From assembly GCA_023430845.1 (NCBI GenBank), contig JAEYYJ010000294.1, positions 1 through 6,655 on the forward strand: a DNA stretch of 6,655 nucleotides, in the 5' to 3' direction. The notes beneath the pieces are model-generated. The model saw only the letters and a program-made list of their open reading frames with translations. It had not been told where the DNA came from and searched no databases. Made by a program: the position numbers and the translations under genes. Positions within the stretch are counted from its first letter, which is position 1. Every line of letters starts with the position of its first letter. Below are positions 1 through 5,455 of this stretch, in pieces. Source of the stretch: Pseudomonadota bacterium. Its GTDB lineage: Bacteria; Pseudomonadota; Alphaproteobacteria; Rhizobiales; Hyphomicrobiaceae.

Positions 1-1186
1 GCTCTCGGCCCGTCGGCAGGCCGGTCGCCTTGAGCTCCGAATTCTCGAAGTAACTGCCGACCCGCTTGTACTGATCGAAGAGGATGTTCTTGCTCGCCCA
101 CTCGAAGTCGAAGGCGAGATTGAAGGCATGGCGCACGCGCCAATCCTGGAACTGTGGCCGGCGCAGATTGAAGGCAAAGCCCTGCATGGGGGTGACCAGG
201 TCGATCTGCCATTCGTCGCGCTTTACGAGACCCCGCCGCACGGCATCGAAGTCATAGGCCATGGCCCATGATTTCGCGCTGGTCTCGGCCCAGAAATCGA
301 GCTGTCCGGCCTTGAAAGCCTCGAAAGCCGGGACGGAGTCGCGGAAATATTCGAAGCGCACTTCGCCGAAGTTCCATTGCCCTCGCGTCACCGGCAGATC
401 GCGCGCCCACCAATCCTCAGCGCGTTCGTAAACGATCGAGCGGCCGATATCGGCACTCTTGATGCGGTAGGGGCCGGAGCCGAGCGGAACCTCCGTCGAG
501 CCACGTGCGATGTCGCGAGGTTCCCCGTTCGCGTCCTTGCCTTGCCAGTAGTGCTTCGCAAGCACAGGCAGGCTGCCGACAATCATCGGCAGCTCGCGAT
601 TACCCTTCACATCGAACTCGAAGGTGACCGTCCGCTCGCCCGACACCAAGGCGCGCGCGACGTTCTTGAAGTAGATCTGATAGCGGGGGCTCGATTTCTT
701 CAGTGCCGTCAGCGAGAAGACCACATCGTCCGGCGTGATCGGGCGGCCGTCGTGAAAGCGCGCCTCGGGCCGGATAGAAAACGTCGCCGAGCTGAAGTCC
801 GGTGGATGGGAAACCCATTCGGCAACCAGACCATATTCCGTCGCGGGCTCGTCGAGGCTCTCGGCCATCAACGTGTCGTGGATCACGTTCGACCACACCG
901 CCGGCAAACCCTTCTGGGCGAAAGGGTTGAGCGAGTCGTAGGTGCCGATCGCGCGGAGCCGCACGCGGCCGCCTTTCGGGGCAGCGGGGTCGACCCAGTC
1001 GAAGTGCTTGAAATCCGCTTTGTAGCGGGGGGCGCCCAGTAACGAGATGGCATGCTGGGGCGATGCTGTCGGATCGGAGCGGCTCATACTCGGCAGCACA
1101 ACCGCGCCGAAAGCCAGAGCCAGCGCCGCAGCTAGACAAGAACCTACGCGGCCCCTCGTGGCCTCGCTCACACCATTCCGACCCAT
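1..1186 (-). CDS. Extracellular solute-binding protein family 5 (YejA-like peptide ABC transporter receptor), 3' end off the window
   Basis: This is the periplasmic receptor of an oligopeptide-type ABC importer. It would capture peptides and deliver them to an inner-membrane permease and ATPase complex. 395 residues are visible without a stop, and the family is usually about 600 residues, so roughly the last third lies beyond the left edge. A short basic N-terminus and a hydrophobic stretch (about residues 18-33) form a probable Sec signal peptide. The mature part shows hallmarks of the YejA group of SBP family 5: ADFKHFDWVDP...PKGG (57-73), TYDSLNPF (82-89), DTLM (104-107), RFHDGRPITPDDVVFS (143-158), and FENSELKATGLP (380-391) at the edge. 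The start is fixed by an in-frame TGA two codons upstream (1190-1192) and a GAGG Shine-Dalgarno core at 1195-1198, 8 nt from the ATG. The gene lies 205 bp downstream of cycM on the same strand, so it probably has its own promoter. Identity as a YejA-type receptor is secure; the substrate (peptides, microcin C-like compounds or other) is not known. Confidence 0.92.
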   Translation of the reverse strand, partial: MGRNGVSEATRGRVGSCLAAALALAFGAVVLPSMSRSDPTASPQHAISLLGAPRYKADFKHFDWVDPAAPKGGRVRLRAIGTYDSLNPFAQKGLPAVWSNVIHDTLMAESLDEPATEYGLVAEWVSHPPDFSSATFSIRPEARFHDGRPITPDDVVFSLTALKKSSPRYQIYFKNVARALVSGERTVTFEFDVKGNRELPMIVGSLPVLAKHYWQGKDANGEPRDIARGSTEVPLGSGPYRIKSADIGRSIVYERAEDWWARDLPVTRGQWNFGEVRFEYFRDSVPAFEAFKAGQLDFWAETSAKSWAMAYDFDAVRRGLVKRDEWQIDLVTPMQGFAFNLRRPQFQDWRVRHAFNLAFDFEWASKNILFDQYKRVGSYFENSELKATGLPTGRE

Positions 1187-1194
1187 GAATCACG

Positions 1195-1198
1195 CCTC
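1195..1198 (-). promoter_or_regulatory. Ribosome binding site of the solute-binding protein
   Basis: On the minus strand TGAGG lies 8 nt before the ATG at 1186. Together with the in-frame TGA at 1190-1192 it decides the start. A GTG at 1193 opens a different frame with no family resemblance and is not used. Confidence 0.65.
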
Positions 1199-1391
1199 AT
1201 TGTACGACGCGCTGCAGGCGGACGGACGAACGCGCCGTGCCCGCCCAGACTACACTGGACGGCCGGAAAATGGGAAACCCATGACCTTCTGCCAAGTTAA
1301 CAATCGTCCATCCACAACCGAGGCGCGCATTCGCTGGCGATGACGCCGCATTCGAGCCAGGCCGGTCGACTGGATGGCGGTCCAACGGCAC

Positions 1392-1940
1392 CTAGTTGGG
1401 CAACGCTACCGGCGAATCCGAAAGGGTGCGCAGATAAGCGAGCATATCCGCCAGTTCCGCGTTGTCCGGCATGCCCGCAAACGCCATGCGGTTACCCGGG
1501 ATTTCCGTACGCGGCGAATGCAGATAGGCCGCAAGGTGAGCCCAGTCCCAGACACCGCCCTTCTCTTTCAGGGCAGGCGAGAAATTGAACCCTTCGTGCT
1601 TACCGACCTCGCGGCCAACAATGCCGTAGAGATTCGGACCGGTGCCGTTCTTTCCGCCCTTGTCGACAGTATGGCACGACACGCACTTCTTGAACGCGTC
1701 CTTGCCGCCGTCAGCGCTCGCCTTAGCGAGCAGCGGCTGAATTTCCTTGGAGAAATCAAACGCAGCAGCAGCCGGCGCCGCGGCGCCCGCCGGACCGCCC
1801 TTCGGCATGGGCAGCGTGTAACCCGCCTTCTCGACCTTACGTGGCTGATCCACGATTTCGAGGAACGTCCGACCCCCGAAGATGATCAGCAGCGCCGCAA
1901 GCACCGCACCAGCAATCTTGTTGAGCTCGAATGAGTTCAT
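1392..1940 (-). CDS. cycM: Membrane-anchored class I cytochrome c, CycM type
   Basis: This is a one-electron carrier anchored in the cytoplasmic membrane with its heme domain in the periplasm. In Bradyrhizobium the homologous CycM passes electrons towards the aa3-type cytochrome oxidase. The protein has 182 residues, close to the size of CycM. An uncleaved-looking N-terminal membrane segment (residues 9-23) is followed by an Ala/Pro/Gly-rich linker (about 42-60) and the cytochrome domain. The single heme site is CVSCH (86-90), with GTGPNLYGIVGR (99-110) after it. The probable sixth-ligand Met152 lies in GNRMAFAGM. I chose the ATG at 1940 because the protein then begins MNSFELNKIAG with the anchor in the usual place. 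An in-frame ATG at 2012 would add 24 charged residues (MRNRSTRGKPD...) ahead of the anchor, which is unlikely. No strong Shine-Dalgarno precedes 1940. The gene is divergent from kdsB. Heme attachment would need the Ccm system, which is not in the window. Confidence 0.93.
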   Translation of the reverse strand: MNSFELNKIAGAVLAALLIIFGGRTFLEIVDQPRKVEKAGYTLPMPKGGPAGAAAPAAAAFDFSKEIQPLLAKASADGGKDAFKKCVSCHTVDKGGKNGTGPNLYGIVGREVGKHEGFNFSPALKEKGGVWDWAHLAAYLHSPRTEIPGNRMAFAGMPDNAELADMLAYLRTLSDSPVALPN

Positions 1941-1963
1941 CTTTGTCGCGCTGCCCCATCGTT

Positions 1964-1979
1964 CCCGGTGTTCACCGGG
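1964..1979. repeat. Perfect inverted repeat upstream of cycM
   Basis: CCCGGTG-TT-CACCGGG has 7-bp arms around a 2-bp spacer, 24-39 nt upstream of the cycM ATG. As DNA it fits a dimeric repressor or activator site. As RNA on the minus strand it could fold as a 6-bp, mostly G-C stem with a GAAC loop in the cycM leader, just upstream of the ribosome entry region. Which of these applies cannot be told from sequence alone. Confidence 0.5.
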
Positions 1980-2029
1980 GTCCGGCTTCCCTCTAGTGCT
2001 CCGATTCCGCAATTCGCCGAACCTCGCCG

Positions 2030-2058
2030 CATATGCCGCGAGCGAACTGCGGAAGCAA
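2030..2058 (-). promoter_or_regulatory. Possible cycM promoter
   Basis: On the minus strand TTGCTT (2058-2053) is followed after 17 nt by CATATG (2035-2030). The spacing is right for a housekeeping sigma factor, but both hexamers match the consensus only in part. Transcription would begin near 2023 and give a leader of about 80 nt containing the inverted repeat at 1964-1979. This is a tentative call. Confidence 0.25.
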
Positions 2059-2190
2059 AAGGGGCACTAGAATTATGATCTTGCTAGAGTGACGAAGATC
2101 GAGGAATACGCACGATACCGTGCCGCGAAACCCGGCGAATTTCTCGATCACCACACCAGAACGGGCGCCAATATAGGCGTTCCCCCGATG

Positions 2191-2220
2191 CTTGCAACCT
2201 GAACGGCTCTTGTTCTACGA
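2191..2220 (+). promoter_or_regulatory. Possible kdsB operon promoter
   Basis: CTTGCA (2191-2196) and CTACGA (2215-2220), 18 nt apart, resemble the rhizobial housekeeping pattern CTTGAC-N17-CTATAT. The leader would then be about 55 nt. The match is partial and rests on inspection only. Confidence 0.3.
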
Positions 2221-2265
2221 GGACAAGCCGAGACCAATTGTCACTTCTTTAGGACCGTTCTCAAC

Positions 2266-2269
2266 GGAG
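2266..2269 (+). promoter_or_regulatory. Ribosome binding site of kdsB
   Basis: GGAG sits 11 nt before the ATG at 2281. The spacing is slightly long but it is the best candidate nearby, and it supports that start. Confidence 0.5.
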
Positions 2270-2280
2270 TTCCGATATCC

Positions 2281-3018
2281 ATGAGCGGCGCCCTGATCGT
2301 CATTCCTTCCCGCATGGCCTCGACCCGCCTTCCAGGCAAGCCACTCGCGGATATCCACGGCGTGCCGATGATCGTGCACGTATGGCGCCGCGCCATGGAG
2401 GCCGAACTCGGCCGCGTTGTCGTTGCCACCGACAGCGACGAGATTGCCGCAGCCATCCGCGCCGCCGGCGGAGAAGCACAAATGACGCGGACTGATCACC
2501 AGAACGGCACGGACCGCATTTTCGAGGCCGTGCAGAGCCTCGATCCCGACCGCACGTTGCCTTTCATCGTCAACGTCCAGGGCGACTTGCCGACCATAGA
2601 ACCCCGCCTCATCCGATCCTGCCTCGAAGTGCTCAAGGCCGAGCCCAGTGCCGACATCGCAACGCTGGCGTGCGAAATCACGGTCGAGGAGGAGCGGATC
2701 AACCCCAATGTGGTCAAGGCAGTCGGCACCCCCATCGGGCCCAATCGCCAGCGTGCGCTCTATTTCACGCGCGCCAGCGCGCCGAGTGGCGACGGCGCCC
2801 TCTATCATCACATCGGCATGTATGCCTACACGCGCTCGGCCCTCGAGCGGTTCGTCGCGCTGCCCCCGGCCCCGCTCGAACAACGTGAGCGTCTTGAACA
2901 GCTTAGGGCGTTGGAAGCGGGAATGCGCATCGACGTGGCGCTCGTTGACACGGTCCCCCTGGGTGTCGATACTCCGGCCGATCTCGAGAGGGCCCGGCGC
3001 CTTCTCGCCCCGGCCTGA
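2281..3018 (+). CDS. kdsB: 3-deoxy-manno-octulosonate cytidylyltransferase (CMP-KDO synthetase)
   Basis: This cytoplasmic enzyme activates KDO: CTP + KDO gives CMP-KDO + PPi. CMP-KDO is the donor for adding KDO to lipid A, so the gene supports lipopolysaccharide synthesis. The protein has 245 residues, the normal family length, and is a single nucleotidyltransferase domain. Visible motifs are the nucleotide-binding [15 protein letters not shown] (8-22), ATDSDE (49-54), HQNGTDRI (73-80), NVQGDLP (98-104) with the metal-binding Asp102, NPNVVK (141-146), HHIGMYAY (176-183), [14 protein letters not shown] (199-212) and GVDTPADL (228-235) with the second probable metal Asp230. No key residue is missing. 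The start at 2281 places the first beta strand (ALIVIPSR) directly at the N-terminus as expected. pheA begins 38 bp after the stop on the same strand, so the two are probably cotranscribed. Confidence 0.97.
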   Translation: MSGALIVIPSRMASTRLPGKPLADIHGVPMIVHVWRRAMEAELGRVVVATDSDEIAAAIRAAGGEAQMTRTDHQNGTDRIFEAVQSLDPDRTLPFIVNVQGDLPTIEPRLIRSCLEVLKAEPSADIATLACEITVEEERINPNVVKAVGTPIGPNRQRALYFTRASAPSGDGALYHHIGMYAYTRSALERFVALPPAPLEQRERLEQLRALEAGMRIDVALVDTVPLGVDTPADLERARRLLAPA

Positions 3019-3056
3019 ATCCACTTTTCCGGCTCACTCCCAGTCTGGCTCACACC

Positions 3057-4007
3057 ATGTCGCCCAAGAAGTCCTCCACCGCGGCGGGCACGACGGCCCC
3101 CCGGCCGGAAACCTCGTCGAATGCCACCGAGCGTCACCGCATCTCCTACCAGGGCGAGCCCGGTGCCAATTCGCATCTCGCCTGCAACGAGGTCTTTCCG
3201 GGCCACGAACCGCTCCCGTGCCCGACTTTCGAGGACGCCATCGGAGCCCTGAAATCGGGCGAGGCGCGCTACGCGATGATCCCGATCGAGAACTCGCTCG
3301 CGGGCCGCGTCGCCGACATCCACCATCTGCTGCCGCAGTCGGGGCTCTATATCGTCGGCGAACACTTTCTGCCGATCCGCTTCCAGCTCATGGCCCTCAA
3401 GGGCACGACAATGGCGGACATCACCGACGTCTACAGCCACGTTCACGCGCTCGGCCAGTGCCGCAACATCATCCGCAAGCACAATCTCAAGGCGCATATC
3501 GCGGGCGACACAGCAGGGGCCGCCCGGCAAGTCGCCGAGTGGGGCGATCGCACGCGCGCCGCACTCGCGCCGCGCATCGCGGCCGATATCTATGGCCTCG
3601 ATATCCTTGCCGAGGATGTCGAGGACGCAAAACACAATACGACGCGCTTCGTCGTGCTCTCGAGCGAGCCTGAGGACGCCGAGCCCGGCAACGGCCCTGT
3701 CGTCACAACTTTCATCTTCAATGTGCGCAACGTGCCGGCCGCTCTCTACAAAGCCATGGGCGGCTTCGCCACGAACGGCGTCAATATGACCAAGCTCGAG
3801 TCCTATCAAGTGAACGGCGAGTTCGTGGCCACGATGTTCTACGCCGACATCGAGGGACATCCGACGGACCGCTCCGTTCGCCTGGCACTCGAAGAGCTTT
3901 CATTCTTCTCGACCGAACTGCGCATTCTCGGCACGTATCCTGCCAGCGCCTATCGCATCGAGATCGCCCGCAAGGCCGCCGCACGCGCGGCCGCCACGCC
4001 AGGTTGA
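3057..4007 (+). CDS. pheA: Prephenate dehydratase (monofunctional, with ACT domain)
   Basis: This cytoplasmic enzyme converts prephenate to phenylpyruvate with loss of water and CO2, the committed step to phenylalanine. There is no chorismate mutase domain, so the protein is a stand-alone dehydratase (316 residues). Residues 1-27 are a Ser/Thr/Pro-rich tail of unclear role. The catalytic domain begins at RISYQGEPGANSH (28-40) and shows IPIENSLAG (75-83), HNTTRFVVL (193-201) with the catalytic TRF core, and the lobe between them. A C-terminal ACT domain (about 217-293) should bind phenylalanine for feedback inhibition. Its ligand loop reads TKLESYQ (245-251) rather than the ESRP found in the enteric enzyme; I recall this variant in other alphaproteobacterial PheA proteins. 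No Shine-Dalgarno is visible before the ATG, and no other in-frame start precedes the conserved domain, so translation may depend on ribosomes arriving from kdsB, 38 bp upstream. Confidence 0.96.
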   Translation: MSPKKSSTAAGTTAPRPETSSNATERHRISYQGEPGANSHLACNEVFPGHEPLPCPTFEDAIGALKSGEARYAMIPIENSLAGRVADIHHLLPQSGLYIVGEHFLPIRFQLMALKGTTMADITDVYSHVHALGQCRNIIRKHNLKAHIAGDTAGAARQVAEWGDRTRAALAPRIAADIYGLDILAEDVEDAKHNTTRFVVLSSEPEDAEPGNGPVVTTFIFNVRNVPAALYKAMGGFATNGVNMTKLESYQVNGEFVATMFYADIEGHPTDRSVRLALEELSFFSTELRILGTYPASAYRIEIARKAAARAAATPG

Positions 4008-4015
4008 GCCGGCAT

Positions 4016-4021
4016 GGAGGG
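4016..4021 (+). promoter_or_regulatory. Ribosome binding site that decides the start of the gene after pheA
   Basis: GGAGGG is a near-perfect Shine-Dalgarno core 10 nt before the ATG at 4032. The earlier ATG at 4014 overlaps this site and has no such signal of its own, so 4032 is the better start. Confidence 0.65.
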
Positions 4022-4031
4022 CGCGCCAGCC

Positions 4032-4487
4032 ATGCTCCCCGATGATGTGTATCGGGCAAAGCGCGATCGCACGATCGCCGCCCTCCAGCAATGGCACCGC
4101 GCAATCGCCGATTGTGCGGACATCGAGGAGGAAACCGGCGCGAGCTTCTGGCGGCTTACTGTGAAGCCTCATATCGCCGGCGCCTGCCCGATCGAAATCA
4201 TCATCCATCAGCGCCAGACCTGCGATCTCGCGATCGGGCCGGAAACCTACGAGCATCGCACGAGCGATGAGTTGGACCGCCTTCCTGCGATGGCCGAGGC
4301 CATTTCCGCCGGACACGTACTCACGCGCACCAAATCGAGCACGATGACCGGGCTCGTGCTTGCTATCGAGACCGAGATACGGCTCGCCGACGGACAGATA
4401 TGGAAGGCCGAGCGCTGGCTCGTCATGGGCACCAAGCCCAGCGCCATGACGCGCGACGATCAGTGGTATCTGCCGTATCGGCGGTAG
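4032..4487 (+). CDS. Conserved-looking hypothetical protein downstream of pheA
   Basis: I do not recognise this family. From the ATG at 4032 the protein has 151 residues; the alternative ATG at 4014 would add six. Codon usage shows the same strong third-position G/C bias as kdsB and pheA, and a good Shine-Dalgarno lies 10 nt upstream, so the gene is very likely real. There is no signal peptide or membrane segment, which suggests a cytoplasmic protein. A basic, possibly helical start (residues 5-27) precedes alternating hydrophobic stretches that look like a beta-rich fold: SFWRLTVKP (38-46), PIEIIIHQRQTCDLAIG (53-69), GLVLAIETEIRLADGQIW (107-124) and KAERWLVMG (125-133). Three Trp lie at 40, 124 and 129. 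Cys28, 52 and 64 do not form a metal-site pattern. It starts 24 bp after the pheA stop and is the last gene before a convergent operon. Any link to phenylalanine or KDO synthesis is guesswork. Confidence 0.85.
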   Translation: MLPDDVYRAKRDRTIAALQQWHRAIADCADIEEETGASFWRLTVKPHIAGACPIEIIIHQRQTCDLAIGPETYEHRTSDELDRLPAMAEAISAGHVLTRTKSSTMTGLVLAIETEIRLADGQIWKAERWLVMGTKPSAMTRDDQWYLPYRR

Positions 4488-4505
4488 TGCTTGGTCGCTT
4501 CGCGA

Positions 4506-4523
4506 GCGGGGACTAGTCCCCGC
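4506..4523. repeat. 18-bp perfect palindrome between convergent genes, possible bidirectional terminator
   Basis: GCGGGGACTAGTCCCCGC reads identically on both strands. In RNA it would give a 7-bp stem, six of the pairs G-C, with a CUAG loop, on either strand. It lies 19 bp after the plus-strand operon and 66 bp beyond the stop of the minus-strand operon, where a shared terminator would be expected. Neither side has a U tract, so it is not a textbook intrinsic terminator. A smaller stem (CGCT 4496-4499 with AGCG 4505-4508) overlaps its left end, and a second palindrome, CGGGCGCCCG, lies at 4571-4580 next to the C40 stop. Confidence 0.5.
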
Positions 4524-4588
4524 ACCCCAATCGGGAGGGACACCCCCCCGAACCCACCCGCCTTTGTATACGGGCGCCCGCCGCGAAC

Positions 4589-5443
4589 TTACGCCCGCCG
4601 CACGCCGACGATGTCGCTGCCTGCGGCCTTGATCCGCGCGACGGCTTCCGCGAGCGGCTCGGCAACAACGCGCATGTGAAAAGCATTGGCGTGCAGCATG
4701 TGCGCGGCATCCCTCATGATGCCGACGTGCCCGCGCCAGAACACGAGATCACCGCGGCGCAAGCCTGCGAGATCAGCGCCGATCTCCAGCGCGCTGCCGA
4801 TCTCCGCAAGTTGCATATCGCTATCGCGCGGCGCACTCACACCCGTTGTCTGCATCGCGACTTGCACCAGACCTGAGCAATCGATCCCAGCGCGCGTACG
4901 TCCGCCCCACAAATACGGCGCGCCGAGGAACTGCTCCGCGACAGCGACGAAATCCGTTGCTTGCGTGTCGATCGGCACTAGATGCTGCATCGGCACGAAC
5001 GCGCCGATCGCCAGGACGGCAAAGCCATTCTCCTCGCGCTCGACCGTGAGACGCGCGCCCATGGGGAGATCGACCAGCGGCGGCGACTTCACTTCCGGTC
5101 GCCCCAGTGCCGGCGTCGACAGCGCCGCAATACGATGCGTCGGCGCACGCACCTCGTGGCCAATGGCAGCCGCGGGCGCATAGCCGACATAGCCATCGAC
5201 ATCACCTTGCAGCCAGGCCCAACCGTCCTTCTCTTCGAAAACGCGCACGTTCTCGCCGAACAGAAGCTGCGTTGTCAGCGCGGCGCCCGCATCCGGCGTG
5301 CCGAACACAGGCGCAATCGCGACGCGCACCTGCCCCGTGCGCCCCTCGATGAAACGGCCCGCCGTCACGCGCCCCTGCAGGCGCACATCCGCGAGATCAT
5401 CACGACAGGCATTGCGGCGCGGATCGAGCGGCGATTGGCTCAT
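4589..5443 (-). CDS. NlpC/P60 family (C40) cysteine peptidase with bacterial SH3-like domains
   Basis: This is probably a gamma-D-glutamyl-diamino acid endopeptidase that cuts peptidoglycan stem peptides or fragments of them; the exact substrate is inferred from the family. The protein has 284 residues. The N-terminus (LDPRRNACRDDLADVRLQGRV, part of 6-26) has the look of alphaproteobacterial members. Two SH3-like segments follow (about 37-95, with GWAWLQGDVDGYVGY, and 100-156). The C-terminal peptidase domain spans about 163-283. It contains FLGAPYLWGGRT (172-183), the nucleophile Cys189 in GIDCSGL, APRDSDMQ (204-211), GDLVFW (231-236), His239 in GHVGIM and His251 in LHANA, so the Cys/His/His set is complete. 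There is no signal peptide or lipobox, which points to the cytoplasm. It begins 10 bp after the M17 aminopeptidase stop, and its Shine-Dalgarno overlaps that stop codon. Confidence 0.94.
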   Translation of the reverse strand: MSQSPLDPRRNACRDDLADVRLQGRVTAGRFIEGRTGQVRVAIAPVFGTPDAGAALTTQLLFGENVRVFEEKDGWAWLQGDVDGYVGYAPAAAIGHEVRAPTHRIAALSTPALGRPEVKSPPLVDLPMGARLTVEREENGFAVLAIGAFVPMQHLVPIDTQATDFVAVAEQFLGAPYLWGGRTRAGIDCSGLVQVAMQTTGVSAPRDSDMQLAEIGSALEIGADLAGLRRGDLVFWRGHVGIMRDAAHMLHANAFHMRVVAEPLAEAVARIKAAGSDIVGVRRA

Positions 5444-5448
5444 GCCTG

Positions 5449-5455
5449 CCCCCTC
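5449..5455 (-). promoter_or_regulatory. Strong ribosome binding site of the C40 peptidase, overlapping the upstream stop codon
   Basis: On the minus strand TGAGGGGGC contains the stop codon of the aminopeptidase (TGA, 5456-5454) and the G-rich Shine-Dalgarno of the next gene, 5 nt before its ATG at 5443. This layout suggests translational coupling and confirms the start. Confidence 0.7.

Larger units (their letters stand above)
1941..2280. other. Divergent intergenic region between cycM and kdsB
   Basis: This 340-bp stretch must carry the promoters of both flanking operons. It holds a perfect inverted repeat at 1964-1979, an 8-bp inverted-repeat pair (TCTAGTGC 1992-1999 and GCACTAGA 2064-2071), and weak promoter-like elements on each strand. 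There is also an imperfect hairpin (CTTGT 2209-2213 with ACAAG 2223-2227) in the kdsB leader. I see no RNA gene, known riboswitch or convincing small protein here. Short open frames crossing it lack a ribosome binding site and family resemblance. Confidence 0.6.

Noticed and set aside
377..1042. Plus-strand open frame of 221 codons and the minus-strand frame 600-1193
   Set aside because: Both overlap the solute-binding protein, whose own frame is continuous from 1186 to the left edge and matches the family throughout.
1187..1391. Clear promoter for the solute-binding protein
   Set aside because: Only a weak pair (TTTCCC, 17 nt, TGTAGT on the minus strand, within about 1245-1280) was found. 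The match is too poor to annotate.
1374..1934. Plus-strand open frame of 186 codons opposite cycM
   Set aside because: The minus strand encodes a clear cytochrome c with CVSCH and a membrane anchor. The plus frame is Arg-rich and featureless.
2215..3024. Minus-strand open frame of 269 codons opposite kdsB
   Set aside because: It is an antisense shadow of a complete, motif-verified kdsB.
2648..3673. Plus-strand open frame of 341 codons overlapping kdsB and pheA
   Set aside because: It is a frame-shifted reading of the two real genes, rich in Arg, Ser and Pro, without ribosome binding site or domain.
2826..3860. Minus-strand open frame of 344 codons, longer than the pheA gene it covers
   Set aside because: It lies opposite kdsB and pheA, both confirmed by many family motifs. 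Its sequence is Arg/Ala/Gly-rich with no recognisable domain, as expected for the antisense of GC-rich codons.
4488..4588. Classical intrinsic terminator in the convergent gap
   Set aside because: Palindromes are present, but no U tract follows any stem on either strand, so I list the 4506-4523 element as a palindrome and not as a confirmed terminator.
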